DNA of 64,000 nucleotides. Origin: an uncultured Planococcus sp. (lineage in GTDB: Bacteria; Bacillota; Bacilli; Bacillales_A; Planococcaceae). A program made the translations under genes and the position numbers. Under the pieces are notes generated by a model. The model did no database searches. It was not told where the DNA came from and saw only the letters and a list, made by a program, of their open reading frames with translations. The stretch covers positions 1,054,001 through 1,118,000 of the forward strand of contig CANLRI010000001.1 of assembly GCA_947493585.1 (NCBI GenBank), written 5' to 3'. Shown here one piece after another: positions 40,923-48,092 of the stretch (position 1 is its first letter; every line of letters starts with the position of its first letter).

Positions 40923-41104
40923 GAAGCGTTCGCTCGTAAACCCTTCTGCTCAATAATGCTGCGCATTACTTTCGCAAAGATAATGTCTCCCGTAGGTCGA
41001 CCTTATCTTTCCTGTGGGATTAGCGGGTTTGAGAGACCCCGCAGACCGCGATAGCGGGTGAGGAGGCTCGATTCCCGCCCCACGGAAAGCGAGCGATAAG
41101 CTTC
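40923..41104. repeat. MITE/REP-like intergenic element
   Basis: A GC-richer block of about 182 bp with imperfect inverted ends: GAAGCGTTCGCTCG (40923-40936) against CGAGCGATAAGCTTC (41090-41104). Inside are internal complementary blocks: AAAGATAATGTC/GACCTTATCTTT, CCTGTGGG/CCCCACGG and AGCGGG/CCCGC. It encodes nothing. Its style (GAGACCCCGCAGA ... GAGGAGGCTCGA ... GGAAAGCGAGCG) resembles dispersed intergenic repeats I know from Bacillaceae genomes. Confidence 0.6.
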
Positions 41105-41140
41105 GGAAAATACGACTTCTCACCTTTCTCGACAGCCTGG

Positions 41141-41170
41141 AAAAAAAGAGCTCATCCGTGAGCTCTTTTT
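41141..41170. terminator. Bidirectional terminator between the ars operon region and arsN-like gene
   Basis: AGAGCTCA and TGAGCTCT form a stem flanked by seven A and seven T, serving both directions. Confidence 0.88.
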
Positions 41171-41668
41171 TTATTGGATTCCGTTTAGTTGGCTTCTGCG
41201 TTCGAGCAAGACATTGTCGCGCCAGATGCCATCACGTTTTCCAATGCGTTCCCGGACACCGACTTCGCGAAATCCGTTGTTCTTATGAAGCCGGATGCTT
41301 GCTTCGTTTTCAGGGAAGATTTTTGCTTCCAAAGTCCAGAAGCCTTGCTGTTCCGAAGCTTGAATAAGAGCTTCCATGAGTTTTTGGCCGATGCCTTTGC
41401 CGGAATGTCCAGGGTCGATATAGATGCTCACTTCCCCAACACCTGAGTAAACCGGCCGTTTCGATACTAGTGAAAGCTTACAAAAGCCAAGTATTTGCGT
41501 TCCTGACTCAATGACCAAACGACAGTTGCTGGTCTCGCTATCACTCCAGTATTCATAACTCGGCGCTTTGGTTTCGAATGTAGCGAGCCCGCTGTCCATG
41601 CCGGCTTCATAGATTTGCTTGATTTGGGGCCAATCCGATTCCACTGCCGGCCTGATGATATAGTCCAT
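41171..41668 (-). CDS. GNAT acetyltransferase, ArsN1/phosphinothricin acetyltransferase-like
   Basis: 165 residues. GNAT fold with the acetyl-CoA loop Pro-Gly-His-Ser-Gly-Lys-Gly-Ile-Gly near 90-98 and the start pattern Ile-Arg-Pro-Ala ... Ile-Tyr-Glu-Ala-Gly-Met, then Ala-Thr-Phe-Glu-Thr near 31, characteristic of the phosphinothricin acetyltransferase group that includes ArsN1. ArsN1 detoxifies the arsenical antibiotic arsinothricin by N-acetylation. ATG 41668 is taken (GAGGGG 6 nt upstream). Divergent from the MarR gene, with a MarR-type operator between. Position inside an arsenic island supports ArsN1, but substrate specificity is not provable by eye. Confidence 0.75.
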   Translation of the reverse strand: MDYIIRPAVESDWPQIKQIYEAGMDSGLATFETKAPSYEYWSDSETSNCRLVIESGTQILGFCKLSLVSKRPVYSGVGEVSIYIDPGHSGKGIGQKLMEALIQASEQQGFWTLEAKIFPENEASIRLHKNNGFREVGVRERIGKRDGIWRDNVLLERRSQLNGIQ

Positions 41669-41713
41669 ATGCATCCCCTCGATTCTTATAATTGTTTAAA
41701 TGATAAAATAAAT

Positions 41714-41744
41714 ACTTGCAATATGCAAGTTAATTATATATGAT
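41714..41744 (+). promoter_or_regulatory. MarR operator and promoter
   Basis: The perfect inverted repeat ACTTGCA-ATA-TGCAAGT (41714-41730) covers the -35 box TTGCAA (41716-41721); the -10 TATGAT (41739-41744) follows after 17 nt. It lies between the divergent ArsN1-like and MarR genes and could control both. A variant occurs before the flavoprotein gene (42223-42239). Confidence 0.7.
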
Positions 41745-41763
41745 ACAACTAGAGGTGTTGAAG

Positions 41764-42210
41764 ATGGAAAACAAACGGGAACTTTTTCAAAGCATGGTTA
41801 AACGCTTTGGCTTGTTGAATAAAAATTGCTGTACGGTTGACGATGTGGAAATCAGCTTGGTGCAAAGCCATATCCTTTATGAGATCGACCGCCGGGAATG
41901 GCCATCCATGCAACAAGTGGCGGATGCACTGGCGACCGACCTGTCAACTTTCAGCCGGCAAGTGCAAAGCTTGATGAAGATAGGCTTGGTCACAAAAGAT
42001 CCGTCTTCTGCGGATAAACGGATCTCGGTGCTGGGTTTGACAGAAGAAGGCCAGAAAGTAGCGCTTGCCATCCAGAAAGACATGGAGGCCCATCTCGAGG
42101 AAATCTTCTCGCATATGACCGAATTTGAACAGGATATGGTGCTGCAATCAATCAAATTACTGAACGAGGCGATGGCAAGATCATCCGTCTGCTGTAAACC
42201 GATGTATTAA
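41764..42210 (+). CDS. MarR family regulator with two vicinal cysteine pairs
   Basis: 148 residues, winged helix of the MarR type: Gln-Gln-Val-Ala-Asp-Ala-Leu then Ser-Thr-Phe-Ser-Arg-Gln-Val-Gln-Ser-Leu as recognition helix, and Asp-Lys-Arg-Ile-Ser in the wing. Unusual are Cys22-Cys23 near the dimerisation helix and Cys143-Cys144 at the C-terminus, which would meet in a MarR dimer and could form a thiol site for As(III) or oxidants. ATG 41764 follows AGAGGTG. The adjacent flavoprotein also carries terminal Cys pairs, and both genes have near-identical operator sequences. Inference: a thiol-based metalloid sensor controlling its neighbours. Confidence 0.85.
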   Translation: MENKRELFQSMVKRFGLLNKNCCTVDDVEISLVQSHILYEIDRREWPSMQQVADALATDLSTFSRQVQSLMKIGLVTKDPSSADKRISVLGLTEEGQKVALAIQKDMEAHLEEIFSHMTEFEQDMVLQSIKLLNEAMARSSVCCKPMY

Positions 42211-42222
42211 GTTTGAAATAAT

Positions 42223-42239
42223 AATTGCAATAATCAAGT
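42223..42239 (+). promoter_or_regulatory. Second MarR-type operator before the flavoprotein gene
   Basis: AATTGCAATAATCAAGT agrees at 14 of 17 positions with the operator at 41714-41730. It lies 25 nt before the flavoprotein start codon, so MarR could repress that gene directly. Confidence 0.55.
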
Positions 42240-42263
42240 TTTTAACAATAAGGAGGCCAACAC

Positions 42264-43628
42264 ATGAACACTCAAACAAATTGTTGTTCAACCACTCCAC
42301 AACGTATCCAAATCAAAAGAATAAAAAATACAGCGCCGGAATTGCCGGTCGTTGTCATCGGTGCAGGGCCGATCGGTTTGGCTGCTGCCGCCCACTTATC
42401 GCTAGCAGGTGAAAAGTTTTTGGTGCTTGAAGCGGGAGGCAGAATCGGCCATCATGTGCTGCAATGGGGACACGTCCGTTTGTTCTCTCCTTGGCAATAC
42501 AATATCGATAAAGCGGCGCGGGCCTTATTGGACCGTTCTGGCTGGAATGTGCCTGGGGATGACAAGTTGCCGACAGGAACTGAGCTGGTGGAAGAGTATT
42601 TAACGAAGCTCGCTGCTGTTTCCGAAATCGCACCATACATTCGTCTCAATGTACGTGTCAGTGCCATCAGTCGAAAACATCAAGACAAGATGAAGACGAT
42701 GGACCGTGAACAGCGGCCATTCGTGATCTATGCAGAGACTGAAGGTGCACAAATGGAGCGAATTGAAGCGAAAGCCGTCATTGATGCCACAGGCACTTGG
42801 GGACAGCCAAACCCGCTTCAAGCCGATGGTGTTTGGACTCAGAGTGAACGCAGCCAACAAGAGCGCATTTTTTACGGCATTCCGGATCTTCATGGCAAAG
42901 ACCGCGAGCGGTTTGCTGGAAAGCGAGTTGCAGTCGTAGGCGGTGGACATTCTGCCATCAACACCTTATTGGATCTTGCCGCACTTGAAGATGCTGGACA
43001 TCAAGGGAAAATCTCCTGGATCCTGCGCAAGCCGAAAATTGAGAATGTCTACGGTGGCGAAGCGAATGACGCACTCGAAGCGCGAGGTGAATTGGGAGCG
43101 CGTGTCCATGAATTGGTGGATTCGGGACGTGTGGAAATCTTTACGCCGTTTCGCATCGAACAAGTTTCTCGAAAAGATGGAAAGCTTGCTTTAATGGGTG
43201 ACTGGCAAGGCAAAAGCCATTCGATTGAAGCAATCGATGAAATTATCGTCAATACAGGAAGCCGTCCCGATTTCGATTTCTTGAAAGAACTTCGCCTCAA
43301 AATCGATGATGCCACAGAAAGTATCGAAGCACTCGCTCCGCTAATCGATCCGAACGTCCATAGCTGCGGAACGGTCCGGCCGCATGGCGAAAAGGAATTG
43401 CGTCAGCCGGAACAAGGATTCTACATCGCTGGCATGAAAAGCTATGGCCGCGCGCCGACTTTCTTGATGGCGACCGGCTATGAACAAGTCCGTTCAATTG
43501 TCGCTTATCTCACCGGAGATATTGAGGCTTCTGAGAAAGTGCAGCTGGATTTGCCGGAAACGGGCGTCTGCAGTTCCGGTGTTTCCAAAAATGACCGGCA
43601 GTCGATCACCATCGGCGGCTGCTGTTGA
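42264..43628 (+). CDS. FAD/NAD(P)-binding oxidoreductase with cysteine-rich ends (arsenic island type)
   Basis: 454 residues. FAD motif Val-Val-Ile-Gly-Ala-Gly-Pro-Ile-Gly-Leu-Ala near 31-41, an Ala-Thr-Gly-Thr-Trp motif near 176, NAD(P) motif Val-Ala-Val-Val-Gly-Gly-Gly-His-Ser near 223-231, and a late Tyr-Ile-Ala-Gly-Met-Lys FAD segment near 391; this is a flavin monooxygenase-like arrangement. Unusual tails: Cys7-Cys8 at the start, a single Cys near 434 and Cys453-Cys454 as the last residues. Such proteins are found in ars operons of Firmicutes with no proven reaction; oxidation or thiol transfer of organoarsenicals is possible. ATG 42264 follows AAGGAGG. A MarR-type operator precedes it. 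Confidence 0.82.
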   Translation: MNTQTNCCSTTPQRIQIKRIKNTAPELPVVVIGAGPIGLAAAAHLSLAGEKFLVLEAGGRIGHHVLQWGHVRLFSPWQYNIDKAARALLDRSGWNVPGDDKLPTGTELVEEYLTKLAAVSEIAPYIRLNVRVSAISRKHQDKMKTMDREQRPFVIYAETEGAQMERIEAKAVIDATGTWGQPNPLQADGVWTQSERSQQERIFYGIPDLHGKDRERFAGKRVAVVGGGHSAINTLLDLAALEDAGHQGKISWILRKPKIENVYGGEANDALEARGELGARVHELVDSGRVEIFTPFRIEQVSRKDGKLALMGDWQGKSHSIEAIDEIIVNTGSRPDFDFLKELRLKIDDATESIEALAPLIDPNVHSCGTVRPHGEKELRQPEQGFYIAGMKSYGRAPTFLMATGYEQVRSIVAYLTGDIEASEKVQLDLPETGVCSSGVSKNDRQSITIGGCC

Positions 43629-43643
43629 AAGGAGGTATTTGTG

Positions 43644-43841
43644 ATGACGGTCAATCACGGAGGGCGACTTCAGCCGATGTATTTCAAGTCATATCTTACG
43701 CTCATCATAGCTTCTCACGAATGCAGTCTCGATTGCGCAAAAGACTATACGATAAACACATTTTTTCGCGGAAATCCCGAATTTTACGGTCCGGATAGCC
43801 GTACTAGTTTTGAAGAGGCAGTTGCGGCAATGCGTAATTGA
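43644..43841 (+). CDS. Small protein of unknown function after the flavoprotein gene
   Basis: 65 residues from ATG 43644, with an excellent AAGGAGG site 7-8 nt upstream and only 15 nt after the flavoprotein stop, so it is likely translated from the same mRNA. The composition is unusual (Ser-His-Glu-Cys-Ser-Leu-Asp-Cys-Ala in the middle, a CxxxC pair). No family is recognised. It could be a metal-binding mini-protein or the remains of a longer gene. A terminator follows. Confidence 0.45.
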   Translation: MTVNHGGRLQPMYFKSYLTLIIASHECSLDCAKDYTINTFFRGNPEFYGPDSRTSFEEAVAAMRN

Positions 43842-43863
43842 CATCAATCTATCGAAAATAATC

Positions 43864-43897
43864 AAGTGCCGAGGGCGTCTGCCTCCGGTGCTTTTTG
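43864..43897 (+). terminator. Intrinsic terminator after the arsenic island
   Basis: AAGTGCCGAGGGC and GCCTCCGGTGCTT pair with a few mismatches, followed by TTTTT. Confidence 0.72.
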
Positions 43898-44037
43898 TAT
43901 GGAAAAATAAAATTATAAATGCCTAAAAAAGTCTGTTAATTATTGGGAAAATTCTTTAAAGTATATACAGAGCTGAATATTAAATAGCAAAACATGCGTA
44001 TCGAAAATTCACGAATTTGGGATAGGAGCAAGTGGCA

Positions 44038-44571
44038 ATGGAAGTTTGGGATTTGTATGATAGTGAGCGCAACCCGCTCGGAAAGAAGCATATTAGAGGT
44101 AATAAAATGCAGCCTGGCGAGTTCCACATTGTGGTGGAAGTCATTACGCTCAATGCAGATGGCAGGATTTTCATGACGCAAAGAGATCCGGTAAAACCGC
44201 TTCCGATGCTGTGGGAAACAACGGGTGGTTCCGTGACTGAAGGAGAAAGCAGTTTGACGGGTGCTCTTCGTGAGCTGGAAGAAGAAACGGGGTTACTCGC
44301 AAGGCCTGAGGAACTGCGGTATTTAGGGCAAACAAAAGGCGGCAATTATTTTTTGGATAGCTATGTATGGAGATGCAAAGAATACATCGATATGGAGGCC
44401 TTGCAGCTGCAGCCCGGTGAAGTGCACGCTGCGCAGCTGGTCAATTGGATTGAATTCCAGCAAATGAACCGAGAGCGTTTGATCGTTCCTTCGGTATACC
44501 AGCGTTTGGAATTCTATTTTGAAAAATTGGCCTCTTTTTCGACCTATGCATGGGATGGTTCGTTCCGATAG
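44038..44571 (+). CDS. Nudix hydrolase
   Basis: 177 residues. The Nudix box runs from Gly at about 63 to Gly-Leu at about 85 with the required Glu residues (Arg-Glu-Leu-Glu-Glu-Glu-Thr-Gly-Leu). An N-terminal Glu-Val-Trp-Asp-Leu-Tyr-Asp and Arg-Asn-Pro-Leu-Gly resemble IDI-like or YfcD-type Nudix proteins that precede the box with a His-x-Val-Val-Glu-Val strand. Substrate unknown. ATG 44038 is 9 nt after AGGAG; GTG 44032 is too close. It starts a run of small metabolic genes on the same strand. Confidence 0.85.
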   Translation: MEVWDLYDSERNPLGKKHIRGNKMQPGEFHIVVEVITLNADGRIFMTQRDPVKPLPMLWETTGGSVTEGESSLTGALRELEEETGLLARPEELRYLGQTKGGNYFLDSYVWRCKEYIDMEALQLQPGEVHAAQLVNWIEFQQMNRERLIVPSVYQRLEFYFEKLASFSTYAWDGSFR

Positions 44572-44625
44572 GTAGACGTGATGCATAAAACCGCAGAAAG
44601 CTAGCACGAAAAGGGGGGATGAGGT

Positions 44626-44862
44626 ATGAAGAAACTATTCGGTTTATTTTTCGAAGACGCCAGCAATGAACATGACGGAGGTAAAGACGGATATGTTTTG
44701 GTATTCGTTGTATGGGGGGGGATTCTTTTGGTGAATGGCATTTCTGAATACTTTATCGGGAATGCCCTGATCGATAATTGGTTTGTGATTTTAATGATCG
44801 GGCTGGTAGCATTTCTTCTTTCAGAAGCTTTGGGCAAAAAAACATCCAAGGAGAGTGAGTGA
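44626..44862 (+). CDS. Small two-helix membrane protein
   Basis: 78 residues with a basic start, an acidic loop and two membrane helices (about 22-42 and 50-68), ending in a charged tail. No family recognised. GGGGGATGAGGT precedes ATG 44626. It is immediately followed (2-nt gap) by the HIT-like gene, which is probably in the same operon. Confidence 0.6.
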   Translation: MKKLFGLFFEDASNEHDGGKDGYVLVFVVWGGILLVNGISEYFIGNALIDNWFVILMIGLVAFLLSEALGKKTSKESE

Positions 44863-44863
44863 A

Positions 44864-45349
44864 ATGAGAACCATCACCTTGGCAAACGGCGAAACCGTTG
44901 AAGTGGAATGCTTGAGCTGTGCGTTAGTGAATGGATTGATCGAACCGGAAGGCGGCATCGTCGTGGAGACGGAACATTTCCACGCCCATCAGGATGTGGC
45001 TTATCCCATCCCGGGCTTGGTTATTCTTGCCTCGAAACGCCATTTGAAAACTTTGGACGAGTTGACGGAATCAGAACGGCTCGATTACATCACGATACTG
45101 TCTGAAATCCGCAAAGCGCAGCGTGACGTCCTTGGCATTGAGTCAGTCTATTATTTCTATAATGAAGACACGACGCACCATTTTCATACATGGATGGTAC
45201 CACGTTATGAATGGATGTATGAGTTCGGGCGTTCCGTCGAGTCGGTGCGTCCTGTGCTTTTGCATGCGCGGAACGAGATGAACGATGAAATGAATATGCA
45301 GTGTGTCAGGCAAGCGATTTCTGCATTGACGGAGGAACTGAAGCGATGA
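44864..45349 (+). CDS. HIT-like superfamily protein
   Basis: 161 residues. The histidine triad-like motif His-His-Phe-His-Thr-Trp-Met near residues 105-111 and a preceding Glu-Thr-Glu-His-Phe-His-Ala-His region near 36-43 mark a HIT-fold nucleotide hydrolase or transferase; Leu-Ser-Cys at about 21-23 after Val-Glu-Cys may be a metal site. The third His of the classic triad is replaced, so activity may differ. ATG 44864 is preferred (AAGGAG 10 nt upstream). Its stop overlaps the next start (ATGA). Confidence 0.72.
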   Translation: MRTITLANGETVEVECLSCALVNGLIEPEGGIVVETEHFHAHQDVAYPIPGLVILASKRHLKTLDELTESERLDYITILSEIRKAQRDVLGIESVYYFYNEDTTHHFHTWMVPRYEWMYEFGRSVESVRPVLLHARNEMNDEMNMQCVRQAISALTEELKR

Positions 45350-46101
45350 ATAAAATGAAAATTTTCGATGCCCACTTACATATTATCGACCCACGATTTC
45401 CATTGATTCCAAACCAAGGTTATTTGCCGCCTTCGTTCACCGCTTCGGATTATCTGGAGTCTGTTGAAAACTTCGAAGTCGCTGGGGGCGCCATCGTATC
45501 GGGCTCTTTCCAGGGCTTTGACCAATCGTATTTGCTGGATGTACTCGCCATGCTAGGTGAACGATTTGCCGGCGTGACGCAATTGCCGTCGGACACGTCA
45601 GACCAAGAAATCCTCAAGCTTCATGAAAAAGGCGTCCGTGCTGTGCGCTTTAATGTGAAGCGCGGCGGCTCAGAAACCATTGAACAGCTTGATCATTTTG
45701 CTAGACGTGTCCATGATATTGCTGGGTGGCACGCCGAGTTGTACATCGATTCAAAAGATCTGGGCCAGTTAAAAGAAATCATTCAGCGCTTGCCGGCAGT
45801 TTCCATCGACCATCTCGGTTTGTCAAAGCAAGGCTTGCCGGACCTGTTGAGATTGGTGGAAAAAGGCATCCGAGTGAAAGCGACGGGTTTTGGGAGGATT
45901 GATTTCGACCCGGCCTCTGCCATCCAGGCCATCCATGAAATTAACCCGGATGCGTTGTTATTTGGCACTGATTTGCCATCGACTCGCGCAAAGACGCCGT
46001 TTCAGGAAAGTGACGCCACATTAATCCAAGAAGCTTTAGGCAACAAGGAAGCAGAGAAGGTTCTTTATCGGAATGCACTGAAATGGTATGGAATCGACTG
46101 A
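45346..46101 (+). CDS. Amidohydrolase family 2 (TIM-barrel metal-dependent hydrolase)
   Basis: 251 residues. The N-terminal metal motif Phe-Asp-Ala-His-Leu-His (5-10), a strand Ser-Ile-Asp-His-Leu-Gly near 152-157 and the late Leu-Phe-Gly-Thr-Asp-Leu-Pro-Ser near 203-210 are typical of amidohydrolase_2 enzymes (dicarboxylic lactonase or decarboxylase type). Substrate unknown. ATG 45346 is in ATGA overlap with the HIT gene and has GGAGGAAC upstream. The pairing with a HIT protein suggests a small catabolic or repair operon. Confidence 0.85.
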   Translation: MNKMKIFDAHLHIIDPRFPLIPNQGYLPPSFTASDYLESVENFEVAGGAIVSGSFQGFDQSYLLDVLAMLGERFAGVTQLPSDTSDQEILKLHEKGVRAVRFNVKRGGSETIEQLDHFARRVHDIAGWHAELYIDSKDLGQLKEIIQRLPAVSIDHLGLSKQGLPDLLRLVEKGIRVKATGFGRIDFDPASAIQAIHEINPDALLFGTDLPSTRAKTPFQESDATLIQEALGNKEAEKVLYRNALKWYGID

Positions 46102-46213
46102 GTTTCGTATGGTATCGACAAACCAAATTCAAGAGTGACAATAGACACATTACAGCAGAACCTTTCCATTCTGGAAGCGTCCAGATATTAACAAATTAAA
46201 AAGGGGTGGGCGC

Positions 46214-46405
46214 ATGGGCTTCTGGTATATGCTGTTGTTATTCATTGGAATTTGTTTGTTTTTTGCAGGGATTTTGCCAAAAAGAGGGTTTCCGCTCATT
46301 GTGAAAATCGGCTTGCTTGTTGGCGGCGCTCTATGCATTGGGTTTTCCCTATTCATGTTCACGCCGGGCAGTGCGGAAATCATAGCGGATTTACTTAATT
46401 TATAA
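46214..46405 (+). CDS. Small membrane protein
   Basis: 63 residues with two hydrophobic helices (about 3-22 and 30-50) joined by a basic turn (Pro-Lys-Arg-Gly). No family recognised. ATG 46214 follows AAGGGG by about 8 nt. It lies 22 nt before the histidine phosphatase gene and probably shares its transcript. Confidence 0.55.
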   Translation: MGFWYMLLLFIGICLFFAGILPKRGFPLIVKIGLLVGGALCIGFSLFMFTPGSAEIIADLLNL

Positions 46406-46426
46406 ATGAATAAGGAGTGATGTTAC

Positions 46427-46978
46427 GTGACAGAGATTTACATCATTCGGCATTGTGCCGCCACTGGGCAAGAGCCGGATGCAGAGCTTACGGAAACTGG
46501 CAGGGCCCAAGCTGTGGAATTGGGCGGGTTTTTGAGCGAGTCGGGAATCGAGCGGATCGTCTCGAGCCCATATGCGAGAGCTGTTCAATCGATTGGTCCG
46601 TTGGCACAAGCATTGGCTATAGAAATCGAAACCGATGAGCGTTTAAAAGAACGGGTCTTAAGTTCAGGGAACCTCCCTGACTGGTTTGAGCGCTTGAAAA
46701 ACACATTCGATGACCACGAGCTTGTGCTTGAAGGCGGGGAATCCAGTGGACAGGCGTTGGCACGGATTTCTCAAGTTGTGGAAGAGCTCGAAAACAGCGG
46801 TTGCCAAACAGCCGCAATTGTCACGCACGGCAATATTATGGCGCTGCTTTTATCGCAATATGTAGAAGGTTTCGGGTTTGAAGGGTGGAGCGCTTTAAGC
46901 AATCCCGATGTGTTTGTTTTAACTGGCACCGATGAAGGAAAGAGCGGAAAACGCTTGTGGAATGAGGAGACGCGATGA
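46427..46978 (+). CDS. Histidine phosphatase family protein (phosphoglycerate mutase-like)
   Basis: 183 residues. The catalytic motif reads Ile-Arg-His-Cys-Ala near 7-11 where the family usually has Arg-His-Gly. The second half has the proton donor Glu region and the late Val-Thr-His-Gly-Asn near 135-139 with the second catalytic His. Ser-Ser-Pro-Tyr-Ala-Arg-Ala near 46 is also typical. GTG 46427 has AAGGAG 9 nt upstream. The next gene, a HAD hydrolase, starts in a 4-nt overlap, so both phosphatases are made together. Substrate unknown. Confidence 0.88.
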   Translation: MTEIYIIRHCAATGQEPDAELTETGRAQAVELGGFLSESGIERIVSSPYARAVQSIGPLAQALAIEIETDERLKERVLSSGNLPDWFERLKNTFDDHELVLEGGESSGQALARISQVVEELENSGCQTAAIVTHGNIMALLLSQYVEGFGFEGWSALSNPDVFVLTGTDEGKSGKRLWNEETR

Positions 46979-47601
46979 TTCAAGCGGTGTTGTTCGATTT
47001 GGATGGAACTTTGCTCGACCGGATGCAGCGGTCTCTTGGTCATATTCCAAAGGCCTTGTATATCAAACGCTTTATTGAGTTGGATATGCGCGGTTACGTC
47101 TGGAAAGACAAAGTCTACGCGCAATTGATCCAAGAATTTGAAATCCAGCAAACAACGATGGAATTTTTATTGGACGATTATCTCTCCAATTTTCATTTAC
47201 ACTGTGTTCCTTTTAAAGGTTTGCAGTCAATGCTGCAGGGGTTGAAGGAACAAGGACTGAAACTGGGCATCATCTCTAACGGCAAGGGCGATTTTCAAAT
47301 GGGCAATATCAAAGCTTTGGCAATCGAGAACTATTTCGACGTGATCTTGATTTCCGAAAACGAACAGTTGCGTAAGCCTGATCCACGGATTTTCCAAAGA
47401 GCACTGGGCCGATTGGCTGTACAGCCTCGTGAAAGCGTATTTGTCGGGGACCATCCCGCCAATGACATCGAAGCAGCGCAAAATGCAGAAATGTACGGTG
47501 TATGGAAACCATCAGGCTTATTGGATGAGGCGCCATCAGCCCATGCCCAAATTAGCAGCTTGGAAGAATTGAAGGATATCATTGCAGCTTTGAATGCTTA
47601 G
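46975..47601 (+). CDS. HAD family hydrolase
   Basis: 208 residues. HAD motifs: I Phe-Asp-Leu-Asp-Gly-Thr-Leu-Leu-Asp near 7-15; II Ile-Ile-Ser-Asn-Gly near 100; III Lys-Pro-Asp-Pro-Arg-Ile-Phe near 128; IV Phe-Val-Gly-Asp-His-Pro-Ala-Asn-Asp near 157. The cap is helical (C1 type), as in phosphoglycolate phosphatase and haloacid dehalogenase relatives. ATG 46975 overlaps the histidine phosphatase stop (ATGA) with GAGGAG upstream. A terminator follows directly. Confidence 0.88.
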   Translation: MIQAVLFDLDGTLLDRMQRSLGHIPKALYIKRFIELDMRGYVWKDKVYAQLIQEFEIQQTTMEFLLDDYLSNFHLHCVPFKGLQSMLQGLKEQGLKLGIISNGKGDFQMGNIKALAIENYFDVILISENEQLRKPDPRIFQRALGRLAVQPRESVFVGDHPANDIEAAQNAEMYGVWKPSGLLDEAPSAHAQISSLEELKDIIAALNA

Positions 47602-47626
47602 CCGGTCCATCGAGGGCCGGTTTTTT
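47602..47626 (+). terminator. Intrinsic terminator after HAD gene
   Basis: CCGGTCC and GGGCCGG pair with one G-T wobble around a 5-nt loop and are followed by six T. Confidence 0.72.
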
Positions 47627-47676
47627 GGTGGAAAATGACAGGTTTATTAAAGCTTTGTAAAGAATCGTACAGGCGA

Positions 47677-47728
47677 TTGAACCCTCGCCTTTATTCCGGT
47701 AAAGTGTTGATATCGGAAATCGATATCA
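47677..47728 (+). promoter_or_regulatory. Promoter and PadR operator of the padR-chrA operon
   Basis: TTGAAC (47677-47682) and TAAAGT (47700-47705) are 17 nt apart. Directly after the -10 lies the perfect inverted repeat TGATATCG-GAAAT-CGATATCA (47708-47728), an 8-5-8 layout well placed to block transcription. Confidence 0.72.
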
Positions 47729-47766
47729 GGTTTCGTAATCAATAAATTAAAAAAAGGAGCATATCG

Positions 47767-48075
47767 ATGGAAGACAAAGTATTGCGGAAATTATTTCTTG
47801 GTTTTATTCATATCCATGTGTTGCATCACGCGAAAGAGAGCCCGATTTATGGAACGTGGATGCTTGAGGAACTGCGCGAACACGGCTATTCAATCGGTCC
47901 TGGCACCTTATACCCGATTCTCCATAGCATGGAGTCGGATGGCTTATTGCTGCGTGAAGATCGCAATGTAGAAGGCCATATCCGTAAGTATTACAGCATT
48001 ACCGAAAAAGGCAATTATGTGCTAAAGGAAGCACAAGAGAAAGCGTACGAATTGTTTAAAGAAATCAAGGATTAA
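47767..48075 (+). CDS. PadR family transcriptional repressor
   Basis: 102 residues, the short PadR form. Winged-helix features: Gly-Thr-Trp-Met-Leu-Glu-Glu-Leu near 30, Gly-Pro-Gly-Thr-Leu-Tyr-Pro-Ile-Leu-His near 47-56, and Lys-Tyr-Tyr-Ser-Ile-Thr-Glu-Lys-Gly near 76-84. It precedes a chromate transporter gene by 17 nt; PadR-ChrA pairs are frequent in Firmicutes, where PadR is thought to respond to chromate. ATG 47767 follows AAAGGAG by 6-7 nt. It is likely autoregulated through the inverted repeat at 47708-47728. Confidence 0.92.
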   Translation: MEDKVLRKLFLGFIHIHVLHHAKESPIYGTWMLEELREHGYSIGPGTLYPILHSMESDGLLLREDRNVEGHIRKYYSITEKGNYVLKEAQEKAYELFKEIKD

Positions 48076-48092
48076 CAGGATAGGAGAGAGTC

